DNA of 64,000 bases from Staphylococcus sp. IVB6181 (GTDB lineage: Bacteria; Bacillota; Bacilli; Staphylococcales; Staphylococcaceae). Location: NCBI RefSeq assembly GCF_025561445.1, contig NZ_CP095096.1:2273822-2337821 (forward strand), written 5' to 3'. Below the pieces are notes generated by a model that was not told the origin of the DNA, ran no database searches, and saw nothing but the letters and a program-made list of their open reading frames with translations. The position numbers were made by a program, and so were the translations under genes. Of this stretch, positions 57,707 to 64,000 are shown piece by piece (position 1 is the stretch's first letter; each line of letters opens with the position of its first letter).

Positions 57707-57719
57707 TACTATATTATGT
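57706..57719 (-). promoter_or_regulatory. NrdR box 2
   Basis: On the minus strand ACATAATATAGTAT, a weaker NrdR box exactly 30 bp (about three helical turns) from box 1, as expected for cooperative binding. Confidence 0.65.
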
Positions 57720-57798
57720 GATTCATTATACCGAACACACATTATAATTTCAAAGAGAATAGCCCCTCTAAAATTTATTTAAATTTGTCAAAATTGAT

Positions 57799-57838
57799 AG
57801 AAGTAGCGTCACCGCTATGCTTAGACTTCTTATTTTTT
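57799..57838 (+). terminator. Nested hairpin with T-tract, possible end of a small RNA
   Basis: AGAAGT/ACTTCT outer stem encloses AGCG-TCAC-CGCT; TATTTTTT follows. No gene lies upstream on the plus strand, but a TATAAT occurs about 60 nt before it, so it may end a short RNA. Confidence 0.35.
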
Positions 57839-58017
57839 ATTAAAAATCCTTTCAAAATAAATAATTGTAATTTTGCCCTTGATTTTTAGAAAATTTGTGT
57901 ACACCTTGTCATCATAAGATTTCTCTCAATCCCACCATGAAAGGCTTAACGCAATACTTTAATAAAAATCAACTAATTCATATATTCAGTCGGTTATGCA
58001 TAACTCAATCTATAACA

Positions 58018-58031
58018 AGAACATATGTTCG
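58018..58031 (+). promoter_or_regulatory. LexA-type SOS box between nrdIEF and queF
   Basis: AGAACATATGTTCG matches 13 of 14 positions of CGAACRNRYGTTYG and has a perfectly symmetrical GAACATATGTTC core. On the minus strand TTTAAT, 17-nt spacer, TATAGA surrounds it. Confidence 0.6.
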
Positions 58032-58139
58032 ATTAAAGTATAACGATTCTTGATGTCTTTTGCAAGTGCATATAGGCACTTATTTTGATATATGCTAAGA
58101 TGATATACGTTAAGTTTTGAGGAAAGTAGAGGAGAAAGT

Positions 58140-59027
58140 ATGGATTCTAAATTAAAAGGTATTATTGCCATACTCGTTTCAGCGATCGGCTTTAGTTTCA
58201 TGTCGCTGTTTTTCAGACTTGCAGGCGACTTGCCTGTCTTCCAAAAGTCTTTAGCAAGAAACTTGGTTGCCATGCTGATTCCGTTGTATTTCTTATATAA
58301 ATATAAACAACCTATGTTTGGCAAATTAAGCAGTCAGCCCCTATTGATTTCACGTTCTACACTCGGTTTAATCGGTGTGCTGCTCAACATCTACGCGATT
58401 GACCATATGCTTTTAAGCGACGCAGATACATTGATGAAGTTGAATCCGTTTTGGACGATTCTGCTCAGTTTGATTTTCTTGCATGAGAAAGTCCGCAAAT
58501 ATCAAATTACCGCAATGCTGGTTGCGATTGTCGGCATGTTGTTTGTCGTACAGCCGCAATTCTCATCTGAAATGATTCCAGCTGTTGCCGGATTATTCTC
58601 AGGTATCTTTGCTGCTTCAGCTTATACGTGTGTACGCGCATTAAGCACAAGAGAAGCACCGTATACTATTGTCTTTTACTTTTCATTCTTCTCAATTGTA
58701 GCTTTAATTCCATTTGTCCTATTTACTTATCAACCCATGTCAGGCCTTCAAATTATCTACTTGGTCGGCGCAGGTTTATCAGCAGCTGTCGGACAAATCG
58801 GTATCACCCTAGCCTATAGTTTCGCACCAGCAAAAGACATTTCAATCTTTACGTATGCTTCTATCATCTTCACAGCATTGATGGGCATCGTGATTTTCGG
58901 AGAATCGCCGGACTTATATGCTACACTAGGCTATGTAATCATTATCAGTGCAAGCTACTATATGTTTGAAAAAGCACGCAGACAAAGTAAAAACCATCCA
59001 AAACCGCAACATAAAGGAGGAAAATAA
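58140..59027 (+). CDS. EamA/DMT-family transporter upstream of queF
   Basis: A 295-residue membrane protein with ten helices in two EamA domains ([28 protein letters not shown] in the first; the second starts near residue 150). The C-terminus is basic ([18 protein letters not shown]). The ATG follows AGAGGAG. It ends 2 nt before queF and is certainly co-transcribed with it, so transport of a metabolite related to queuosine is possible but unproven. It is different from the EamA protein at 48649, with little resemblance beyond the fold. Confidence 0.88.
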   Translation: MDSKLKGIIAILVSAIGFSFMSLFFRLAGDLPVFQKSLARNLVAMLIPLYFLYKYKQPMFGKLSSQPLLISRSTLGLIGVLLNIYAIDHMLLSDADTLMKLNPFWTILLSLIFLHEKVRKYQITAMLVAIVGMLFVVQPQFSSEMIPAVAGLFSGIFAASAYTCVRALSTREAPYTIVFYFSFFSIVALIPFVLFTYQPMSGLQIIYLVGAGLSAAVGQIGITLAYSFAPAKDISIFTYASIIFTALMGIVIFGESPDLYATLGYVIIISASYYMFEKARRQSKNHPKPQHKGGK

Positions 59028-59029
59028 CC

Positions 59030-59533
59030 GTGTCACAACAAGGACGCAAAAAAGAAGATTTGCAAGACATTACATTGCTCGGCAATCAAAATAACCAATA
59101 TGATTTCGACTACCGACCTGATGTCTTAGAAACATTCGATAACAAGCATCAAGGCCGCGACTATTTCGTTAAATTCAATTGTCCTGAATTCACTTCGCTT
59201 TGCCCTATTACGGGACAACCGGATTTTGCGACAATTTATATTTCATATATTCCAAATATCAAAATGGTAGAGTCTAAGTCACTCAAGCTTTATTTATTCA
59301 GCTTCAGAAATCATGGTGACTTCCATGAAGATTGTATGAATATCATTATGAATGACTTGATTGATTTGATGGATCCGCATTATATCGAAGTTTGGGGCAA
59401 ATTTACGCCGCGCGGCGGTATTTCTATTGATCCTTATACGAATTACGGCCGTCCTGATACTAAATATGAGGAAATGGCAGAGTATCGTATGATGAATCAT
59501 GACTTGTACCCTGAGAAAATTGATAACAGATAA
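59030..59533 (+). CDS. queF: NADPH-dependent 7-cyano-7-deazaguanine reductase
   Basis: A 167-residue unimodular QueF that reduces preQ0 to preQ1 in queuosine synthesis. The catalytic Cys is in [14 protein letters not shown], the QueF NADPH-binding motif is around [23 protein letters not shown], and [13 protein letters not shown] is the tunnel-fold end. The start is GTG at 59030, preceded by AAAGGAGG. It is the second gene after the EamA transporter and ends at a terminator. Confidence 0.94.
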   Translation: MSQQGRKKEDLQDITLLGNQNNQYDFDYRPDVLETFDNKHQGRDYFVKFNCPEFTSLCPITGQPDFATIYISYIPNIKMVESKSLKLYLFSFRNHGDFHEDCMNIIMNDLIDLMDPHYIEVWGKFTPRGGISIDPYTNYGRPDTKYEEMAEYRMMNHDLYPEKIDNR

Positions 59534-59556
59534 TTTCATACGTGATTTAATAGCAG

Positions 59557-59586
59557 CAACCTGATTAATTTCAGGTTGTTTTTTAT
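59557..59586 (+). terminator. Terminator of EamA-queF
   Basis: CAACCTGA/TCAGGTTG stem with a 6-nt loop followed by TTTTTTATTTTT. Confidence 0.9.
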
Positions 59587-59718
59587 TTTTATGGAAGCGG
59601 ATTCGTTCTTTTTTGTTCAAATAATTTAGTAATTTTACGATTTATTTTTCAGAATTTTCTTGTATCTGCACATTGAATAGATTAAACTTATTTTTAAGTC
59701 ACACCGAGGGGGAAGATT

Positions 59719-61242
59719 ATGAATAAGAAACAATACACACGCGAAGAAGTCATAGAAAGTACACCACGAACAGGTTTCTTTGGGCATCCTAAAGGACTAA
59801 GCACTTTGTTCTTTACTGAGTTTTGGGAGAGATTCAGTTACTATGGTATGAAAGCCATTTTAGTGTACTATCTGTACTACTCTGTAGCTAAAGGCGGATT
59901 CGGATTAGATGAATCTGTAGCCATGCAGATTGTGGCATTATATGGGACATTAATCTATATGTCTGGGGTTATCGGAGGCTGGATTGCTGACCGTATTACC
60001 GGAACACAGCACGCAGTATTCTTCGGCGGAATACTCATTATGTTCGGTCATATTATTTTAAGTTTGCCGGGCAGTTTAACCGCCGTTATGATTGCGTTGC
60101 TGCTGCTGATTATCGGGACAGGTTTATTAAAACCGAATATTTCTACAACTGTCGGAGAGCTTTATAACAAAAACGACAACCGTGTCGACGCTGCATTTAC
60201 CATTTTCTACATGGGTATCAACTTAGGTGCATTGATTTCACCATTATTAACAGGTTTCTTGCAAACACGTGTTGGTTTCCACGCAGGATTTGCAACAGCG
60301 GCTATCGGGATGTTCTTCGGTTTAGTCGTTTATTGGACAAAACGCAAAAAGTATTTAAACTTAGCAGGATTATCTGTACATAATCCGCTGACAAAAGCAG
60401 ATACGAAGAAATTCTCTATTATTGCAGGTGCAATCATCGCTGCATTTGCGATTTACTTGATCATCTTAAAATCATTTAACGCATTATCAATCGAAAACTT
60501 CAGTTTACTCGTTACATTCATCGGGATTGCATTACCGATTTACATCGTTGTTTACATGCTTGTAAGCAAGAAAGTAACACCAGAAGAAAAGTCGCGTGTC
60601 GGCAGTTATGTACCTTTGTACATTACTTCTGTAGCATTCTGGATGATTCAAGAACAAGGTTCAACAATCTTAGCCAACTTTGCGGATAAGAAGACTGAAC
60701 TGAGTTTAGCTAAATTAACAGGCGGCGCATTGAATTTTGATATTCCGGCAGCCTGGTTCCAATCATTAAACCCGATCTTTATCGTTGCACTTGCACCTTT
60801 ATTTGCGACATTATGGGTGAAATTAGGCAAACATAATCCGCCTACAGTAATTAAGTTTGCTTTAGGTGCAATTATCGGCGGTATCTCATATTTAATCATG
60901 GTCGTACCATTAGCCGGCGGTTTAGGCCAAGGTGAATTGATTCACCCGATCTGGTTAGTACTCAGCTTCTTGCTTATCACAATCGGAGAGTTGTGCATTT
61001 CACCAGTCGGCTTAGCAACAACAACAAAACTTGCACCTTATGCTTTCACAGCACAAATGATGAGTTTATGGATGCTGAGCAACGCAACAGCGCAAGGTTT
61101 AAACGCACAGCTTGTTGTCGTATATGCGAAGATGGACTCAGGTCAATACTTCTTGTATTCAGGATTATTAACTTTAGTTATCGGCGTATTGCTTATCGCA
61201 ATTTCTCCATTTATACGTCGTGCAATGAAAGGGATTCACTAA
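59719..61242 (+). CDS. dtpT: POT/PTR-family di-/tripeptide transporter, first copy
   Basis: A 507-residue proton-dependent oligopeptide transporter. The N-terminal helix carries ExxERF as EFWERFSYYGM, essential for proton coupling; WIADRITGTQ is the loop after helix 2, and FYMGINLGALISPLLTGFLQ is the PTR2 signature. About fourteen helices are visible. The ATG follows GAGGGGGAAG. Own terminator. It is closely related to the next gene; both import di- and tripeptides that PepT and others then hydrolyse. Confidence 0.93.
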   Translation: MNKKQYTREEVIESTPRTGFFGHPKGLSTLFFTEFWERFSYYGMKAILVYYLYYSVAKGGFGLDESVAMQIVALYGTLIYMSGVIGGWIADRITGTQHAVFFGGILIMFGHIILSLPGSLTAVMIALLLLIIGTGLLKPNISTTVGELYNKNDNRVDAAFTIFYMGINLGALISPLLTGFLQTRVGFHAGFATAAIGMFFGLVVYWTKRKKYLNLAGLSVHNPLTKADTKKFSIIAGAIIAAFAIYLIILKSFNALSIENFSLLVTFIGIALPIYIVVYMLVSKKVTPEEKSRVGSYVPLYITSVAFWMIQEQGSTILANFADKKTELSLAKLTGGALNFDIPAAWFQSLNPIFIVALAPLFATLWVKLGKHNPPTVIKFALGAIIGGISYLIMVVPLAGGLGQGELIHPIWLVLSFLLITIGELCISPVGLATTTKLAPYAFTAQMMSLWMLSNATAQGLNAQLVVVYAKMDSGQYFLYSGLLTLVIGVLLIAISPFIRRAMKGIH

Positions 61243-61252
61243 TCCTATTATC

Positions 61253-61289
61253 AAGTCTGAAATCTTATTTAGGTTTCAGGCTTTTTTCT
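61253..61289 (+). terminator. Terminator of the first dtpT
   Basis: AAGTCTGAAATC/GGTTTCAGGCTT stem (with wobble) followed by TTTTTT. Confidence 0.85.
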
Positions 61290-61527
61290 TTGTGTCGTTC
61301 ACTTTTTAGACATATTGGGAAGCGGTTATCCTTATGTTCTCTGAATTGTTCTGCGCCCTCGTATTATGCGTGTGATTAAATTACGCTTGATGAACACAGC
61401 TTTAAATCATATATTTATCTGAATTTTGATAATATTTTTATTTTTAGAAAATTATTGAAACTCCCTATTGTAAATAGTAAAATCTAATATAATCAACCCG
61501 TTATAGGAAAGAAAGGTCGGGGTTAGT

Positions 61528-63030
61528 TTGCAGAATAATTTGCATAATCAACATGTTCAAGAAATTCCACAGAAAGGTTTCTTCGGACATCCAAAAGGAT
61601 TAGGAGTCCTATTCTTCGTAGAGTTTTGGGAGAGATTCAGTTATTACGGAATGCGTGCACTCTTAATCTTCTATATGTTCTTCGCCGTAAGCGATGGCGG
61701 ATTAGGTATGGACAAAACAACAGCACAATCTGTCATGTCAGTGTATGGTTCACTGATCTTCATGACAAGTGTACTTGGCGGATGGGTCGCTGACAGAATT
61801 ACAGGGACACGCGGCGCAACGATGTACGGTGCCATATTAATTATTATCGGTCACGTCTTTTTAAGTCTGCCGTTGGCTCAAACAGGATTATTCATTTCAA
61901 TGTTCTTTATCATTGTGGGTTCAGGACTTATGAAACCGAATATCTCTAACATCGTAGGTCGTTTATATCCTGAAAATGATAAACGTATCGATTCAGGGTT
62001 TGTTATTTTCTACATGTCAGTAAATATGGGTGCCCTTGCTGCACCGCTTGTATTGAATGCTTTCTCTAAAGGACATATGTTCCATCAAGGCTTCTTAATC
62101 GCCGCAATCGGTATGTCATTTGCGCTTGCGATTTATTTACTCTTCAACAAACGCAATTTAGGAGATGTTGGTTCTAAACCAACCAATCCATTGAACAGCA
62201 GCGAAAAGAAAAAATATGCGAAAATCGCAGGTATTGCTGTGTTAGTGATTGCACTTGTATTAGTCATTACCGGCTTAACAGGTACATTATCATTCAACTT
62301 AGTCAGCACAACTGTATTGGTTTTAGGTATCGCATTGCCGATTGCTTACTTTACAATCATGATTAGAAGCAAGGAAGTTACAGATGATGAACGCTCACGC
62401 GTGATTTCATTCATACCGCTCTTCATTATCGGTGTTATCTTCTGGTCTATCCAAGAACAAGGTTCAAACGTCTTGAACTTATACGCTTTAAGCGGTACTG
62501 ATATGAAATTGAACTTATTCGGTTGGAAAACAGATTTCGGTAAAACATATTTCCAATCTATTAACCCGCTCTTCATCGTATTGTTAGCACCTGTGCTTTC
62601 ATATGTTTGGAAGAAATTGGGTGATCGTCAACCAAGCTTGGCGACTAAATTCGTTTGGGGTGCATGGTTAGCAGGTGTTTCTTACATACTGGTAGCAGTC
62701 GTTATGATGACTTCAGGCGGCAACAGTGTATCCGTGAACTGGGTTATTTTATCTTACATCCTTTGCGTTATCGGTGAATTATGTTTATCACCTACCGGCA
62801 ACAGTGCCGCAGTTAAATTGGCACCTAAAGCCTTCAACTCGCAAATGATGAGTTTATGGTTATTAGCAAATGCGACAGCACAAGCCATCAACGGAACGCT
62901 CGTTAAATTAATCGAGCCGTTAGGCTATCAAAATTATTTCTTATTCCTAGGAAGTTTAGCAGTAATTATCGGGTTGGTTACATTAGCATTTGTGCCTAAG
63001 ATTGTTAAAGGTATGCGCGGTATACGCTAA
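61528..63030 (+). CDS. POT/PTR-family di-/tripeptide transporter, second copy
   Basis: A 500-residue paralogue of the preceding transporter, with the same EFWERFSYYGM, WVADRITGTRG and FYMSVNMGALAAPLVLNAF motifs and the same helix pattern. The first 30 residues are nearly collinear (GFFGHPKGL in both). The start is TTG at 61528 with AAGGTCGGGG upstream. It has its own leader and terminator, so the two genes are separate units. Clear divergence in the central loop and second half suggests an old duplication with different substrate preference. Confidence 0.92.
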   Translation: MQNNLHNQHVQEIPQKGFFGHPKGLGVLFFVEFWERFSYYGMRALLIFYMFFAVSDGGLGMDKTTAQSVMSVYGSLIFMTSVLGGWVADRITGTRGATMYGAILIIIGHVFLSLPLAQTGLFISMFFIIVGSGLMKPNISNIVGRLYPENDKRIDSGFVIFYMSVNMGALAAPLVLNAFSKGHMFHQGFLIAAIGMSFALAIYLLFNKRNLGDVGSKPTNPLNSSEKKKYAKIAGIAVLVIALVLVITGLTGTLSFNLVSTTVLVLGIALPIAYFTIMIRSKEVTDDERSRVISFIPLFIIGVIFWSIQEQGSNVLNLYALSGTDMKLNLFGWKTDFGKTYFQSINPLFIVLLAPVLSYVWKKLGDRQPSLATKFVWGAWLAGVSYILVAVVMMTSGGNSVSVNWVILSYILCVIGELCLSPTGNSAAVKLAPKAFNSQMMSLWLLANATAQAINGTLVKLIEPLGYQNYFLFLGSLAVIIGLVTLAFVPKIVKGMRGIR

Positions 63031-63053
63031 AATAACGCTTTATTACCCAAAAT

Positions 63054-63095
63054 AGAGGGACAAGAACTCAACAAGTTCTTGCCCCTCTTTTCTTA
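63054..63095 (+). terminator. Terminator of the second peptide transporter
   Basis: AGAGGGACAAGAACT/AGTTCTTGCCCCTCT stem (one mismatch) with a 5-nt loop followed by TTTCTT. Confidence 0.87.
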
Positions 63096-63137
63096 TTTGA
63101 ATCATATTTTTATTGGTTTCAAATCTCAGCCTTACAC

Positions 63138-63674
63138 TTATTTATTTCCCAAGAAATATGCTTCGACTTCTTTCCAGTTATTCACACGATCGAAGTCTTC
63201 GTTATGAATATTGTGCTGAGCTGTATACATCACTGGTTTTCCTGTAAAACGTGCCAGTTGTCTTGGGTTATCATCAATTAAATAATCTGCTTTAACAATA
63301 TTCTTTCTGCCGCAAAAGACGAATTGCTGCGGATCTAAAAATGGAAAATGTACTCTTAACCATTCATATTTATCATGGAACGAAGTCGGTACATCCATTG
63401 CTGCTGTCGCAATGTACATATCATAATGCTCTGCTAGTTTCTTAACCACTTCTTGTGAATCTTTAATCACTTCTAAGTTTTTGAAGAAGCCCGGTTGTTT
63501 CAAAACTTCATCAAGCACACCTTCGTGTTCCGGCATAAAGTGGCGTAATTTATTTCCATCTAATAATGCCTCTTTGATTCCTAAATCTGTACGTTTATTC
63601 ACTTCCTCAATCAAAGCTTTGATTGTATCCGCTAATACTTCATCCATATCAATCGCTATTGATTCTCTCTTCAT
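63138..63674 (-). CDS. 5'(3')-deoxyribonucleotidase (HAD family)
   Basis: A 178-residue HAD-superfamily phosphatase of the 5'(3')-deoxyribonucleotidase type (NT5C-like). Motif I is DMDEVLAD (nucleophile and acid/base Asp), motif II lies in ATAAMDVP, and motif IV is [10 protein letters not shown]. It would dephosphorylate deoxynucleoside monophosphates in the cytosol. The ATG follows AAGGAAG. It lies between hisC and the peptide transporters on the minus strand. Confidence 0.88.
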   Translation of the reverse strand: MKRESIAIDMDEVLADTIKALIEEVNKRTDLGIKEALLDGNKLRHFMPEHEGVLDEVLKQPGFFKNLEVIKDSQEVVKKLAEHYDMYIATAAMDVPTSFHDKYEWLRVHFPFLDPQQFVFCGRKNIVKADYLIDDNPRQLARFTGKPVMYTAQHNIHNEDFDRVNNWKEVEAYFLGNK

Positions 63675-63769
63675 ACTTATAGCAACTTCCTTTCCTTATC
63701 TTCTCTTCGAGTATAGCATATTTATTTTATTTAGTTGTGAAGCAAGGTTGCCGATTATGTAAATACAAA

Positions 63770-63800
63770 ACAAGCAGAGACTGTTTATCGCTCTGCTTGT
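63770..63800 (-). terminator. Terminator of hisC
   Basis: On the minus strand ACAAGCAGAG/CTCTGCTTGT perfect 10-bp stem with an 11-nt loop followed by TTTG. Confidence 0.85.
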
Positions 63801-63811
63801 CCATATTCAGC

Positions 63812-64000
63812 TTATTTTTCAAAATCAAAATTTTTCAAGACTTCGATCATGGCATCATTTTGTTCTGGGAAGCCGATAGTTACACGTACGCCGTTCGGGA
63901 ATGGGCGTGTAATACAGCCTACGCTCAAGAATGCTTCATATAAATCTTTAGGTCGGTTGGTATTAATGAATACAAAGTTGGTTTGACTCTCAAAGAAATA
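63812..64000 (-). CDS. hisC: Histidinol-phosphate aminotransferase, C-terminal end (cut by window edge)
   Basis: The last 62 codons of a class-I/II aminotransferase. Translation gives [32 protein letters not shown], the conserved C-terminus of HisC (substrate-binding Arg in VRVTIG). HisC makes histidinol phosphate from imidazole-acetol phosphate. The rest lies beyond 64000, so this is a window truncation, not a broken gene. Its position next to the deoxyribonucleotidase gene matches S. aureus, where hisC stands apart from the his operon. Confidence 0.85.
   Translation of the reverse strand, partial: YFFESQTNFVFINTNRPKDLYEAFLSVGCITRPFPNGVRVTIGFPEQNDAMIEVLKNFDFEK

Larger units (their letters stand above)
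57253..58139. other. 887-nt intergenic region between nrdI and the EamA-queF unit
   Basis: No gene is supported. From the left it holds the roughly 420-nt nrdIEF leader with a terminator-like hairpin (57325-57395) and a further paired region around 57490-57560, the nrd promoter with two NrdR boxes (57676-57719), a nested hairpin followed by T's (57799-57838), a LexA-type box (58018-58031) and an AAGTGC/GCACTT inverted repeat (58064-58081) before the EamA gene. An 82-codon frame at 57291-57539 has no family resemblance and overlaps the leader hairpins. Confidence 0.6.

Overview
This is chromosomal DNA of a low-GC Gram-positive coccus, almost certainly Staphylococcus. The gene order (gapR-gapA-pgk-tpiA, clpP, whiA-yvcK-rapZ, trxB, lgt-hprK, uvrBA, prfB-secA-hpf-comF, fakB1, tagO, gdpS, pepT, murB, sstABCD, nrdIEF, queF, peptide transporters, hisC) is the core synteny I know from S. 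aureus and relatives. Protein sequences diverge clearly from S. aureus, so a carnosus/simulans-type species is plausible, but I cannot fix the species by eye.

Layout. 1-4.2 kb: lower-glycolysis operon on the minus strand (tpiA cut by the window edge, pgk, gapA, and its regulator cggR/gapR with promoter and operator). 4.4-8.0 kb: small membrane proteins, a Gln-rich membrane-anchored protein, an SDR-type epimerase, and clpP under a CtsR box. 8.1-11.4 kb: tRNA-Arg(CCG), a BrnQ branched-chain amino-acid carrier with CodY-like sites, and an MFS exporter. 11.4-19.2 kb: minus-strand blocks whiA-yvcK-rapZ, trxB and a TPR protein-acetyltransferase-lgt-hprK operon. 19.4-25.5 kb: uvrA, uvrB (LexA-like box on its promoter), csbA and an HD hydrolase. 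25.8-26.8 kb: a secreted LysM-CHAP wall hydrolase with a WalR site. 27.1-28.6 kb: a complete ISL3-family (IS1181-like) insertion sequence with perfect 8-bp target duplication, inserted in the T-tract of the prfB terminator. 28.6-36.4 kb: prfB with programmed +1 frameshift, secA, hpf, a decaying comF operon (comFC has an in-frame stop, comFA has no canonical start behind its Shine-Dalgarno) and fakB1. 36.5-47.0 kb: yigZ-like gene, tagO, gdpS, a split ThrE-type exporter, pepT, a divergent glycerate kinase, ytxJ/brxC, an EMYY lipoprotein, GrpB-like protein, murB and a CHY zinc-finger protein.

47.0-49.6 kb is the most unusual part: a divergent MocR-type regulator/EamA transporter pair bracketed by 113-bp direct repeats (109/113 identical). 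Each repeat contains a terminator and the end of the sstD reading frame, so the pair looks like a module inserted between the CHY gene and sstD. 49.6-53.5 kb: sstABCD iron-siderophore uptake with a Fur box. 53.7-57.7 kb: nrdIEF with two NrdR boxes on a promoter some 400 nt upstream of nrdI and a structured leader. 58.1-63.0 kb: EamA transporter-queF and two tandem POT peptide transporters. A LexA-type box lies between nrd and queF. The window ends with a 5'(3')-deoxyribonucleotidase and the 3' end of hisC.

Most of the window is housekeeping. The accessory signals are the IS, the repeat-flanked MocR-EamA module, the broken comF genes and the Gln-rich membrane protein.
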